Assembly: GCA_000934455.1 (NCBI GenBank) | Contig: KN890985.1 | Span: 18,326-47,045, forward strand | Length of the DNA: 28,720 bases | Source: Apostichopus parvimensis | Taxonomy: Eukaryota > Echinodermata > Holothuroidea > Aspidochirotida > Stichopodidae | Reading direction: 5' to 3' | Shown here: positions 19,641-28,720 of the stretch, piece by piece | How positions within the stretch are numbered: position 1 is the stretch's first letter | Layout: the number at the start of each line of letters is the position of its first letter | The notes under the pieces: generated by a model | What the model saw: only the letters and a program-made list of their open reading frames with translations | What the model was told of the DNA's origin: nothing | Database searches by the model: none | Program-made: the position numbers and the translations under genes

Positions 19641-19939
19641 CTTGAGAACCAAGACTTGGCTACTGCTGCTGGTCGGGTCGTCGAATAAGACGATTTCTGG
19701 TTTTCGTAGATGACCCCTGATCCAGAGGGCCCGGCCCGACCATCCCTCCGGCTGAGCTGTCCTGTTCTCCACCGCTGTCCCCGAGGCGGACCTGGATATT
19801 TCACGGGTCAGAGATGAACTGGTGGGACTCATGGGGGTGGCGGTCCCTGTATGGGTCAGGGTACTGCTTAGGAAGTTATATATCGCCAGGAGGTAGTGGA
19901 CAAAGATGTTGACTCTTACTTCATCGACCGTGAAATCGA
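19641..19939 (-). CDS. VPS13: VPS13 exon w12
   Basis: 299 nt, phase 1 in and 0 out, residues about 563-662. IDFTVDEVRVNIFVHYLLAI then YNFLSSTL, a Ser/Thr-rich loop (SPTSSSLTREISRSASG), and KPEIVLFDDPTSSSSQVLVL. The xxVRVxxxxxYLLxxxxF and xPEIVxxxDxxxxxxxxLVL parts are classic VPS13. Donor AAG|GTGACT (moderate) agrees with the phase of w13. Acceptor tctaccttctcag. Confidence 0.92.
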
Positions 19940-20177
19940 CTGAGAAGGTAGAAAGAAAAAAATTAGGTCGGACAGATTTTTGTGCATGACTTCAATTTCA
20001 CAATAGGAGAGAACTGTAAATTCTTTTACACTATCAGAAATAGGCTAATGTATTCAAGATATCTCAAAGTTAGCACGCATCTTCCCCATGCCCCCCACCC
20101 CCCCACTCCATTCCTTGTAAGTCAAAAGGGTCCACTTTGTAGCTTAGTTCGTATTGAGATAAATATAAAAACCTTAC

Positions 20178-20302
20178 TCTGTTGGTTGCCACTGATGTCC
20201 TTGATGTATGCAGCTTCTATCATCGGTGCCAGGGCGTGCTCCTGTTTGAAAGGATGCCGCCTCTCATGTTTACTTAGCCTCCTCCTTGACTTCAGTATTA
20301 AC
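20178..20302 (-). CDS. VPS13: VPS13 exon w11
   Basis: 125 nt, phase 2 in and 1 out, residues about 521-562. Basic start LILKSRRRLSKHERRH then HALAPMIEAAYIKDISGNQQ. The MIExxYxxDxxGNxxID pattern across the w11-w12 junction corresponds to the family's ISYxxxxxGNxxVD. Acceptor tctctctcaaacag, donor CAGA|GTAAGG. Confidence 0.9.
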
Positions 20303-20406
20303 CTGTTTGAGAGAGATGAAGCATAATTTGATAATACCGATCATCACCATCATCACCACCACCGATCACCACCACCGATCACCACCACACCATCATCTTC
20401 ATCACC

Positions 20407-20437
<31 letters not shown>

Positions 20438-20466
20438 CCACCACCACCACCATCACCACCACCACC

Positions 20467-20500
<34 letters not shown>

Positions 20501-20742
20501 TCACCATCATCTATATGCCGTTGTCAAGCAATGACTGCTGAAAACATTTCTCTGAGATGAGTTCAATATCAACATCAACTTAATACTATCAACATCAATA
20601 TCACTCAACATCAACATCCTTTGACCCATGTCAATCCCCGATTCTTTTTGTAATTTCATGATCCTCAACCTGGAAAAAATTATATGAAAAAAGAGAAATA
20701 TAATTGTTATTTCCGTAATTGAATTATTTCTCTTTCACTCAC
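20303..20742 (-). other. Intron between w10 and w11
   Basis: 440 nt, mostly the CAY microsatellite followed by catcaa-like words (20560-20620); nothing coding. Confidence 0.8.
20337..20513 (+). repeat. (CAC/CAT)n microsatellite
   Basis: About 175 bp of nearly pure cac and cat triplets, close after the w11 acceptor on the transcript's upstream side. It generates an apparent poly-His open frame on the plus strand. Confidence 0.98.
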
Positions 20743-20921
20743 TTTTTGATGGCCAATGGACTGTTGGGTCTGATATCTTCTAGCGTTATGTCTAATAATG
20801 AAAGGCCAGCTGTGATTGGTCCTTTGGTGTTCATGGTAGCCGACAAAGAAACCTCGCCAAACTTCAGGCATGAAAGTCCAAATTTCAGATCTCGCAAAAT
20901 CAATGTTTTCTTGCTCTTTGG
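20743..20921 (-). CDS. VPS13: VPS13 exon w10
   Basis: 179 nt, phase 0 in and 2 out, residues about 462-521. PKSKKTLILRDLKFGLSCLK then FGEVSLSATMNT and LSLLDITLEDIRPNSPLAIK. The LxxLDxxLxDxRPxS stretch is a VPS13 groove signature. Another open frame over the same bases was rejected because it ignores phase and family pattern. Acceptor tctctcacttttag, donor AAA|GTGAGT-type at 20742. Confidence 0.92.
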
Positions 20922-21030
20922 CTAAAAGTGAGAGACAATTTATTAAATACACATTATTATTGTCTTTATTAAAAAGACAGAAACTTCCAACTGAATCACA
21001 AATAACACTATGAAATGTGTTCATATTTTT

Positions 21031-21652
21031 CATACCACATACAAATTTGGTTCATTAGTGTATGTAATTATGGTAGGCAACTGATGCCAAGACAAATGAC
21101 TTACAGTGTTTATGTTACAACCACTAGCTTGATTCAATGGCAGGTAGTATTATTGCATTCCTCACTTAATGTTCAAGTATGTGATCAATATTTTATACAA
21201 TTTGATAGTTTAGAACCTTTATTATAGTTTCAGTAATGACTGTTTCATCATTTTATGTTTAAACCATTTAACAATCTTATTTCTTTTACTTACCATTTAC
21301 CATATCATTTGTTTAATCTTAACAAGAACTGTTTTTTTGATGTACGCCCATTTATAAATATTTTATATTTATACTGGTTTAAAATAAATCGAAATCGAAA
21401 TAAATCAACAAATTAATTAACCTGATTTCCAATTGAAATCAAGTATTAATATTTTTTCAAATCATTACCTGTGTCGTACAATTTTCTACCTGGTGTACAG
21501 TAGTAATATAACTATCTTCATGTAAGAGTCAAAAGTCAGCAATTATTTACACACTTAAAACCTAATTGCCATTTTGGGTTTGGGCTCAAAATTTCCAATC
21601 ATGTTTGTTTCAAATAATGTACAACTATAGCTTCCTTTAAAAGTCAAATTAA
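21031..21652 (-). repeat. Decayed tandem copies of the donor end of exon w9
   Basis: Minus-strand words of w9's end recur. At 21465-21540: tttgactcttacatgaagat then agttatattactactgtaca. At 21604-21652: tttgacttttaaaggaag then ctatagttgtac. At 21031-21090, weaker: tacactaatgaaccaaattt. The first two lie about 143 and 258 bp beyond the exon's matching word. All have lost the frame. Confidence 0.6.
21340..21415 (+). mobile_element. Retroelement-like 3' tail
   Basis: Ends in aaaataaatcgaaatcgaaataaatc, a short-period A-rich tail such as follows non-LTR or SINE 3' ends. No coding part preserved. Confidence 0.35.
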
Positions 21653-21734
21653 GTAATAAGCAAGAAATACCTATTCCTTCATTTCTAAGTTGAATCTATC
21701 ACTTACAAACCGTCACGATACATCTCAAACTTAC

Positions 21735-21922
21735 CAGTTTTGGTTCGTTGGTGTACAGTATCACTATAACTCCCTTCAAGTCAAAGTCAAACTGAATAGC
21801 CATGTCATTATCTCCTCCTTCGGTCGGAGCGTCCCGAGGTTCGGACGAGACTGCTGCAGTTGACTCCGTTGGTAGGGACTCGTCTGACCGATGAATCTCT
21901 GCGCCAACGATTACATCACCAT
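21735..21922 (-). CDS. VPS13: VPS13 exon w9
   Basis: 188 nt, phase 1 in and 0 out, residues about 399-461. An acidic/Ser loop (SDESLPTESTAAVSSEPRD) precedes QFDFDLKGVIVILYTNEPKL. The xxFxLxGVxxxLYxxE strand is conserved in VPS13. Acceptor ttaaaaccag|AT, donor CTG|GTAAGT. Confidence 0.9.
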
Positions 21923-22225
21923 CTGGTTTTAAAAAAATCAGAGAAAGAGAAAACTGCGTCATTCACAGAAATAACGTCTTTGAGAGGGTTCTTGTAGCCA
22001 TTGTTGACAACTGCTATCGCACAGCCAAGTTTAATTCATGATGAGGCTCAGATATTTAAAGGAATATTTCTCAAAAATTAAAGTTTGTTTAGAATACAAC
22101 CTGGATGGAAAGCAGAGGTCTTTTAACAGTCAACGACATATGAAATTTAATTTTGTGCCTACAGTGGTCCTTTAATATTGCATAGCTTGGTGTATCATTC
22201 AGATAACACTTGTAGCAAACATTAC
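21923..22225 (-). other. Intron between w8 and w9
   Basis: 303 nt; nothing recognised. Confidence 0.7.
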
Positions 22226-22313
22226 CTGGATAAGTCACATTAGTACTGGTAGTGGACAGGTTTCCCCGTAGAGCTGCCAATGTAGTGATGATATCTTGCT
22301 CACCAATGTTCAC
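22226..22313 (-). CDS. VPS13: VPS13 exon w8
   Basis: 88 nt, phase 0 in and 1 out, residues about 370-398. VNIGEQDIITTLAALRGNLS then TTSTNVTYP. Family pattern: VxLxxxDxxxLxxxLxxNL. Acceptor tttttcag|GTG, donor CCAG|GTAATG. Confidence 0.9.
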
Positions 22314-23199
22314 CTGAAAAACAGATAAGAGTAAGAAATGATGATGCTGTCTTAGTTCAGTCACCGACTAATGTAGGCAAAGTAGTCTTATTGTACTACT
22401 CACATTCTGTTGCCATGGAAATATGAAATAAAACATGTCATTAATATATCTCTTCTTAGAAACTTATATGTAATATTGCAATCAGTCTCAATTGTTTTTA
22501 TCACAGTACCAATGTAGCACCATGCCAGCACCAATATAGCACCAGACCAGCACCAATGAAGCATGACACCAGTACCAATGTACCACCAGACCAGCACCAG
22601 TGTAGCACCAGACCAGCACAAGTATAGCACCAGACCAGCACCAATATAGCATGACACCAGTACCAATGTACCACCAGACCAGCACCAGTGTAGCCCCAGA
22701 CCAGCACCAATGTAGCATGACACCAGCAATGATGTAGCACCATACCAGCACCAATGTACCACCATAAATGTTTATTTATCTTGTCATTAACTCACTGGAT
22801 GTATAAACACCACAGTTTCATGACCCCAGTCACTCAAGTTCTAAAGGTGCAGTGACTCACAGAAGTTTATGGGTTTTTTCTCAATAGAGATAATACAAAT
22901 AACTTGAGTACTAGTAGATGACTTGACTAAAGCCAGGAACATTACTCGTAATAATGCCATCATTGGAATCTAAACTCCAGTGACTCGTTACAACTATGGT
23001 AAACATGAATAATGACTTTAATCATCATCATCATTAATGCACCAGCCTATCTCTGTTTTACAGATATATCCTTCACCAAGTACCTGGTGAATCTGCTGAC
23101 TCTTTGCAAAATGTCTTTCCTAAAACTCGCCAAAAATCCACCAAAGATAGCTACAAATATCTCTGAATACTTGTAACTCGAATGCATTCTACAGCTCAC
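22314..23199 (-). other. Intron between w7 and w8
   Basis: 886 nt, with the 15-16 bp minisatellite in its middle; nothing else. Confidence 0.7.
22505..22766 (+). repeat. 15-16 bp minisatellite
   Basis: About 16 units of the type accagcaccaatgtagc, with variants accagtaccaatgtacc and acaccag. All three minus-strand frames stay open with Trp/Cys/Gly-rich nonsense. Confidence 0.95.
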
Positions 23200-23347
23200 C
23201 TTTATGGCCTCTAACATTCCTTCTATCGTGGTAGGGACCATCCTTGTGTGTTCCTTGTTCAGAGGTTGTTTAATCAACAGACCAAAGCTAACAGGTTCTA
23301 CGATCAGACTATGAGAGCCAAGGACTTGATTCTCATCCACAAGGCCT
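23200..23347 (-). CDS. VPS13: VPS13 exon w7
   Basis: 148 nt, phase 2 in and 0 out, residues about 320-369. It reads GLVDENQVLGSHSLIVEPVS then FGLLIKQPLNKEHTRMVPTT and IEGMLEAIK. Family pattern: LxxPxxFxLxxxxxL...PxxxIxGxLxxI. The frame runs on past GTGAGC at 23199, but that strong donor matches the phase of w8. Acceptor ttgttttacag. Confidence 0.93.
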
Positions 23348-24214
23348 CTGTAAAACAAAAATAACAATACAAACAAGAGGTTAAAACCCAACAACATCTA
23401 CAGTAACATGCGACTTTCATGTTACGTTGTTTTAACTTTCGTTCAAACCACGGGGCAGATGAGCAATAGTTTAGAATGTCACTGCACCAAAAAAACAGGC
23501 GTTACAAAATCATATCAACTTACACATAATGGGCACCGACGTAAAGTGTGCTCAGGGGTGTCGTTTGGTGTCATTAGGGGTATCATTTGGTGTCATTAAG
23601 AATTATATAGCCAAACCCAAGTGGATTTCAAATACAGTTACGGTCTGTATTAAGTGGCTTATTTACTCGATTTGATGTGCAATTTAACTTACAATGAGAT
23701 GGATATTCATTCATAGGGGACATACTTTCTGTGTCTGAAGGCAGTGCGGGGTTATATAATAGGCAGATGGAGAAAGTGCCTAGGGGGACCTCCAAGGTCA
23801 AGTGGGTGGGTGTCCGTGAACACTTCCAGGCACTTGAGACTTTCAAGCAATCTTGCCTGATAATCTTACAGGGGGGGGGGATGGGGGAATATGGTGCCAT
23901 AGGGCTCCAGAGGGTATTAATTTGGCACTGACGGAAAGTCAATGGAAACAACTTTGTCCTAACCACCGTACACCGGTGCTATGGGTGAGTGGGTAAGGTA
24001 GAAGTAATCAAACCCAAGACTCTGAAAGGCTGTGGGTTCAAAGGCATGTAGGTAAAATGTGTAAAAATTAAGGTTTATCAGCTTTTAATAGACATGTGAA
24101 TGTTTTAATTCTGATACCATCGCATTATATGCAAGCAATACCACTCAGGGACCTTAGTGAATCTAATTCTTTCTGTGAATTTAATAAAACTATGTCCATA
24201 TCTTTTCATCATAC
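23348..24214 (-). other. Intron between w6 and w7
   Basis: 867 nt. Includes a short gtgtcatt direct repeat (23555-23600), a G-rich patch near 23870-23886 and the tRNA-like SINE head (23972-24050). Confidence 0.65.
23972..24050 (+). mobile_element. tRNA-like SINE head (decayed)
   Basis: Plus strand carries tgggtgagtgggtaagg (A-box-like) at 23982-23998, then gactctgaaagg at 24018-24029 where an anticodon arm would be, and gtgggttcaaaggc (B-box-like) at 24032-24045. Order and spacing fit a tRNA-derived SINE 5' part; paired acceptor stems are not convincing. Confidence 0.45.
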
Positions 24215-24444
24215 CTCATAACTTGAGCTTGGCTGAGTTTCAGGGACAGATTCAACATGACAATCTTCTGTGTTGTCTGGGCGATGAGGATGCTAGTCTC
24301 CTCCATAGAGCTCTTCAGGGAGAGATTGCCGAGATGTACCACGATGCAATGCGGCGATTGCCAGTTCTGCGGTATGTAGACCACTGGTGCATTTATCTCG
24401 ATGTCCATCTGGATTCCCTTGCCACGAGTCTGAATGTCATCCAC
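24215..24444 (-). CDS. VPS13: VPS13 exon w6 (APVxxIP block)
   Basis: 230 nt, phase 0 in and 2 out, residues about 244-320. VDDIQTRGKGIQMDIEINAP then VVYIPQNW, CIVVHLGNLSLKS and KIVMLNLSLKLSQAQV. D(I)xIxAPxxxIP followed by VxxLGxLxL is among the best-known VPS13 family patterns. Acceptor tttttctttag, donor ATGAG|GTATGA. Confidence 0.95.
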
Positions 24445-25157
24445 CTAAAGAAAAATGTAATTTGGTTGAAAGATCGGGGAATAAATACCAATTAAAGGGA
24501 AAGAACACAAGATAAAAGAGGGGAACTGAATAACTCTAAGTTTCTATGTTTACAAATATAAATGACCAATAGTTCCCAGAATAGAGTGGAGGATAAGAAT
24601 AGAAAAAAAACTGATATTGAAATGCAACCTGCACTACTTAAAGTTGTCTTTTACTTCTTGGTAAAATTATTTCAACGACAAATTTTTAATAAAAACGTGA
24701 AACATTTAAATACTTATTGGACAGTTGTATTTATTGATCCAAAACATTTTTTATTTATTTATTTTATTTTTTACCACGCTTGGTATCTTTATTGGTACAT
24801 TCTTGTGCCAATTTGAACACATTTTAATACAATAAGGTCAAAAACCTTCTACAAGTAATGATAAGTACATATAAAAACATTGATGCATCGTAATTAACTG
24901 AACAGTATAGTGCAATTACTAAATCCAAAACATTCTATCACACAGTGTTGTGGGACAGTTCGATACTTTTAGATTGTTTCAAGTTTCAATTAACCGTTTG
25001 AGATGGAAATTTGATAAGGGGAGTTTTGGGAGGGAATTCAAGATCAAATTACACACAGTCTTGTGGAAAAGACAGTAAGAGTAAAAAGTTAATATCCAGA
25101 AATATCAATTATTCAGCTTCTGATTCAACCTTCTACAGAGATAAGACAAACCCTTAC
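24445..25157 (-). other. Intron between w5 and w6
   Basis: 713 nt, AT-rich; nothing recognised. Confidence 0.7.
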
Positions 25158-25235
25158 CTGTTTTTGAACAGCTTTGGTTGAGGCATCTTTAGCAGTGTCC
25201 AATGTTGATTGGTTGACAAAAGGTTCAAAAAATGC
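25158..25235 (-). CDS. VPS13: VPS13 exon w5
   Basis: 78 nt, phase 0-0, residues about 218-243. AFFEPFVNQSTLDTAKDAST then KAVQKQ; helical, leading into w6 as in the family. Acceptor tcattcag|GCA, donor CAG|GTAAGG. Confidence 0.88.
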
Positions 25236-25809
25236 CTGAATGATGAATAACAAAAATGGCTTCATAATAACAACAATAACAATTATAATAATAAAAGAAA
25301 AAAAAATGAAACAATCTTGTTCTCAATAAACACTTGATTTTCTTAGACAAGTCAGAAAATGATGGAACATTTTCTTTTGGCTGTGGTGTTGTTTGTTATA
25401 GGACCAAGAACATTTATATGCTATACTTTTGATTTGATTTGATTTGATTTTATTCCACTCAGATTGTTCAAAATACAAAATATTACAAAGACATAATAGA
25501 CAAATAGGACGGAATTGAAAAGAACAAAAAGAGTAACAGGAGCTAAACCCATTAGGCTGACTGAACGTCAGCCCATTTCAAATGGGGCCCTATATAATAA
25601 CTGGAACCCTAGAACTTCTCTATGAAATGTGCACAAGTCTGTATATGAACCCTGTCCTGAACAAGCACATACAATTTAAAAAAATTATTGAAATAAAATT
25701 TACACGGTAGAGTTGTTACGGATAAACAGTGCTTTTCCACAAACGGAAATGATACCTACAATGATCTGTCTCTAAATACAGCTCGCATGAAATATTAAAT
25801 GTGACTCAC
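25236..25809 (-). other. Intron between w4 and w5
   Basis: 574 nt; contains the retroelement-like tail at 25425-25610. Confidence 0.65.
25425..25610 (-). mobile_element. Retroelement 3'-end fragment, minus orientation
   Basis: Read on the minus strand it ends ggaataaaatcaaatcaaat caaatc-type, a short tandem tail after tgtattttgaacaatctgag. It is preceded by gtttagctcctgttactc. This is the usual look of a truncated non-LTR or SINE 3' end; no coding part is preserved. Confidence 0.5.
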
Positions 25810-25956
25810 AGACAGATTTTTGATAAACTGTCCAAGTAGAACTGTTTGTATTCTGCCCCCTCTGAAGCGAATGCTATAGTCCAGCGGGATCGGAGAAGTT
25901 GCAGATGGCTGGGTACCTGTAACTGGAGGTTTCGCTGGTACTTTGAATGCCGTAAA
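25810..25956 (-). CDS. VPS13: VPS13 exon w4
   Basis: 147 nt, phase 0-0, residues about 169-217. FTAFKVPAKPPVTGTQPSAT then LDYSIRFRGGRIQTVLLGQF and IKNLS. The xxxIQxVxLxxFIxxL part corresponds to the VPS13 strand-helix preceding the APVxxIP block. Acceptor ttttttctttcacag, donor TCT|GTGAGT. Confidence 0.9.
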
Positions 25957-26457
25957 CTGTGAAAGAAAAAACAAATTTGAGGTACAAAACATTTACAGAG
26001 GATGGGATGCCTAAAGAAAAGAACGAGAATAAAATAGGGGCGCGAGGGAGGGGGGAGATATTAGAAACTTAATATTTCACAATGTGTTCTATAATAACAA
26101 GGGCTAAATCCAACCTCTCCTCATGGACAGAGGAGAAGATGTTAGAAGTCCAGACAATTTTTATCCTAGCATGATCTTCTTCAAAGGCACAACAATTTAC
26201 TGTTTCGAACTAAAGTTGTGGTCATGTGATAATTAACATTTTAAGGAAAACCCCTATTTTTTGAGGTTGTTCTGAACCTGTCAAAACTTAAGAGTGGAAT
26301 GGGGTTTCGTTTGATATTTCACGGGAAAAATAAAGAAACATACAACAACAAAAAACAATACAAACTGGGAGGATGTTTTTTTTTCAATAAATAGTAACCA
26401 AATTAACATTAACAACTTCTTTAAACACCTGGATAAAATAAAAGAGTTTATTAATAC
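25957..26457 (-). other. Intron between w3 and w4
   Basis: 501 nt; a short G-rich patch at 26036-26058, nothing else. Confidence 0.7.
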
Positions 26458-26548
26458 CTTGACATCAAATGCGGTCTGATCCTGTAGGCAGACAATCTTC
26501 TTATAGAAAACAGTCTCAAGTGGATCCTCGACACTGAAGTCTTGAAGA
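26458..26548 (-). CDS. VPS13: VPS13 exon w3
   Basis: 91 nt, phase 2 in and 0 out, residues about 138-168. LQDFSVEDPLETVFYKKIVC then LQDQTAFDVK. L-D-F-x-V-x-D-P-x(4)-YKKI is a known VPS13-type strand pattern. Acceptor gtttattttccag, donor AAG|GTATTA. Confidence 0.9.
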
Positions 26549-27126
26549 CTGGAAAATAAACAGAACCATTGAAAAAAAAAGTTACATAGTCTAGCACCTC
26601 TTTGGTCCCTATGATACAAATGGACCAAGTGGGCGGGAGGGTGGGGGGGGGGGGGGGTTGGTATACTGATCTGTGTCCTGAGCTATCAAATTCATCGTCA
26701 ATATTATACTGAAACCAGGGTACAGAAAAGATCTTAAAAGGCATGAAGCATAACAGGAAATTCTAATTATGCAGAAACATAACGTAACAATTCATTTACA
26801 GAACCATAACGAGGAGCTCCAAACCAGACACTGATTTTTAAAGGACCGCCTAGTAAATCATTTCAATTCAAGAACAGAGCCAGATGTTCTGCTTATAAAA
26901 AGCATAAAGGAGCTCTTAGCCAAAGACAAGCCAGATACTAACTAACATCCAACTTTAAACACATATCTAGTAATTTGAATTCACTTAGAAAACAAGGTGT
27001 TGGCATGAAAAACATGGAAAAAAATTGATGTGGCACCAATTGTGTAAATCATACCAAATAAGAGACATAAATTGGTATCGAATACAATATTTCTTGTTTC
27101 ACCCGAAAATATCATAGTACCTTTAC
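26549..27126 (-). other. Intron between w2 and w3
   Basis: 578 nt; a G-run with breaks at 26634-26658, otherwise nothing recognised. Confidence 0.7.
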
Positions 27127-27396
27127 CTTGCTCTAACGGTAGTCCTTGTGATCTTATCCGTCACATTTGACCGAAGACCTCTGAGATAAACTTTAGCCAA
27201 TGTATCGTACATGTCACATAGCACCACGCATAGGAATTCAACATGGACCTCGGCATAAAACTGTGTGACACTCCTTGCGACAACATTAGCAGCAGCAGGT
27301 GATGTACTACCGCCACCAGCTGTGCCTGCTGCACTGGTGTCGGCAGTGGGACTGGCTACGTTTGAAGCACCTCCAGCTGGTAGCAAAGTTTCAAAT
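27127..27396 (-). CDS. VPS13: VPS13 exon w2
   Basis: 270 nt, phase 2 in and 2 out, residues about 48-138. FETLLPAGGASNVASPT begins an Ala/Gly/Ser/Thr-rich loop of about 35 residues, followed by VTQFYAEVHVEFLCVVLCDM and YDTLAKVYLRGLRSNVT. Long alternating hydrophobic strand typical of the lipid groove. Acceptor cttacatttcag, donor GCAAG|GTAAAG. Confidence 0.88.
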
Positions 27397-27981
27397 CTGA
27401 AATGTAAGATGAATCAACAATAATGTCTTGAGGTGCATCTTTTCTTTCATGACCTGGGCTCGTTAGCTTATATTCAGCCTAAAACAAAACATATTGACAA
27501 GGGAGAAGTAGATGACACCAGAGTCTGGTTTTCGACCATGGATTTGAATTCTATCAAACTTATTTGGGATGCTGAATTAACAGAGACCTTTTTCTGATGC
27601 TGGGAGTTGACACACTCTTTGACCTTCTGACCAGGATGTGAAATATGGTACTCTCAATCTAGTGCATTGATATATTTTGTTAACATTCATAACAACTAAA
27701 TGGCACCACAAAAGAAATTTTCATAAGTACCAAATTGGAGCAAAGGAAGAAACCTTGTATAAATGTACAAGAAGTGAAGGAAACTGTGAAAATAATAAAA
27801 ACACAGAAATAATTTTTACAAGGGCAACTGTTTTTCTGTTTATGAAATATACATATGACATATCATTTTGACATTGGTCTGGTGACTTCAGTGGTTGTCA
27901 TAACAACACACTTTGATGTAGAAATTCAGTTATTTTACTGTCAGCATTTATAAAAACCCTGTAAAATAAAATCCTCCGTAC
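27397..27981 (-). other. Intron between w1 and w2
   Basis: 585 nt; nothing recognised. Confidence 0.7.
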
Positions 27982-28124
27982 CTTTTCTGGAGTTTCTGAC
28001 TGGTACTCATTAAATAAAGCATAGCTGATCTGTGGAATGTTGCATTGATGGCAGAGAGTCGTAAAACGATGGATTGTTCTACGCCTCCGTAGTAACTGTT
28101 AAACTCTAGGCATTCCTTGCTCAC
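27982..28124 (-). CDS. VPS13: VPS13 exon w1 (most 5' exon in window)
   Basis: 143 nt, phase 0 in and 2 out, first 47 residues of the segment. VSKECLEFNSYYGGVEQSIV then LRLSAINATFHRSAMLYLMS and TSQKLQKR. It has a groove strand (xxQSIVLRLSAINATF) and a helix, as found repeatedly in VPS13. Acceptor attcttcttctgtag|GTG, donor AAAAG|GTACGG. Earlier exons, including the chorein N-terminus, lie beyond the right edge. Confidence 0.85.
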
Positions 28125-28720
28125 CTACAGAAGAAGAATATTACTGGAAGAATAACCACATTTCCAAACTCGAATGAATCAAGTCAGGTGCCAAGATATG
28201 TTATTGTTCTTTCCACCAAGATTTCAAGTTTTTTTCATCTCTCAAGACAAGTTATCATGTGGCAAGTTGCATTGCCTCAAGAAGTACGGTATTGCATGAT
28301 ACTACATGTGATGCAGTATTTCTCGGGTTTGGGTTAGCATTAACCGTAGGGGTTAACCCTAACCATAGGGTTTCCCCGGTCCACGAGATACGTCATTCAT
28401 TGGGCTGTATCATGCATGATGACATCGCTGGACATATTAAACTGTGAACAAAACGGTTCTCTTGAGAAATACTGTCACGTGAGGATTGGCTGTTCTGTCT
28501 TTAATACTAATGCATATTCATACACACATATCTGAATTCAGCCATTTTGCAACAATTTTCTTATATATGCTTGTGCAATTTTACTCTATATGATATTTTC
28601 ATGTCACACTTCAAAGCAGCGGCATTAACATGACGATACGAAAAGGTCTGAACCTTTTATATGATGTATGTATGTGTGCGTTTGTTTTTCTATCTGACCG
28701 AGGACTTGAACAAAAGAATT
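28125..28720 (-). other. Intron upstream of w1 (partial)
   Basis: 596 nt to the window edge. A short self-complementary patch (gggttagcattaaccgtagg, ggttaaccctaaccataggg) lies at 28329-28370; no exon recognised. Confidence 0.65.

Larger units (their letters stand above)
20922..21734 (-). other. Intron between w9 and w10
   Basis: 813 nt. It holds decayed copies of the w9 donor end and a retroelement-like tail (21340-21415), listed separately. Confidence 0.65.

Noticed and set aside
20286-20534. Open frame encoding a long poly-His protein
   Set aside because: It is the CAY microsatellite read in frame; no start context, no non-repeat coding part.
22400-22765. Three overlapping minus-strand Trp/Cys-rich open frames
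   Set aside because: All are translations of the same 15-16 bp minisatellite, open in every frame.
24157-24495. Plus-strand open frame of 112 residues
   Set aside because: Shadow of exon w6, which has the strong APVxxIP family pattern on the minus strand.
28329-28370. Telomere-like ccctaacc words
   Set aside because: Only one or two imperfect units within a short inverted repeat; not an interstitial telomere array.

Overview
Eukaryotic genomic DNA, carrying the interior of one large multi-exon gene on the minus strand. The AT-rich introns are full of tandem repeats, microsatellites and decayed retroelement pieces, which suggests a metazoan, most likely a marine invertebrate such as an echinoderm; the taxon is an inference from texture only. 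There is no bacterial or viral gene organisation. A 50-N assembly gap (16487-16536) lies in an intron.

The gene is a VPS13-family bridge-like lipid-transfer protein. I reconstructed 32 consecutive coding exons, numbered w1 (28.1 kb, most 5') to w32 (0.1-0.3 kb, most 3'). All junctions have compatible phases and together they give one open frame of 4,938 nt (1,646 residues). The N-terminal part (chorein end) lies beyond the right edge and the C-terminal part (rest of the VAB domain, ATG2_C/DH-like and PH-like parts) beyond the left edge. In protein order: w1-w17 encode repeated beta-rich groove segments of the lipid-conducting rod; w18-w20 encode an acidic Ser-rich linker with a Phe-rich amphipathic stretch and an 8-residue microexon; w21-w24 lead into the VAB (SHR-BD) adaptor-binding domain; w25-w32 encode VAB repeats, each with the family's conserved Asn. 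No UBA-like segment is visible in about 1,100 residues upstream of the VAB, so the A/C type is favoured over VPS13D, but the paralogue is not settled.

The unusual part is in the introns. At several places pieces of an exon boundary, including the splice site, have been copied in tandem into the neighbouring intron: the donor end of w20 (10.84-11.66 kb), of w32 (1-142) and, much decayed, of w9 (21.0-21.65 kb), plus perhaps the acceptor end of w26 (5.40-5.58 kb). One copy at 11393-11458 is still an intact, phase-compatible mini-exon and one at 52-96 is nearly so. A separate candidate alternative exon lies at 19381-19485. Other repeats are a 4 x 117-bp array, a 2 x 191-bp repeat, a 15-16 bp minisatellite, a CAY microsatellite, a tRNA-like SINE head and retroelement tails. 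I see no second protein-coding gene.
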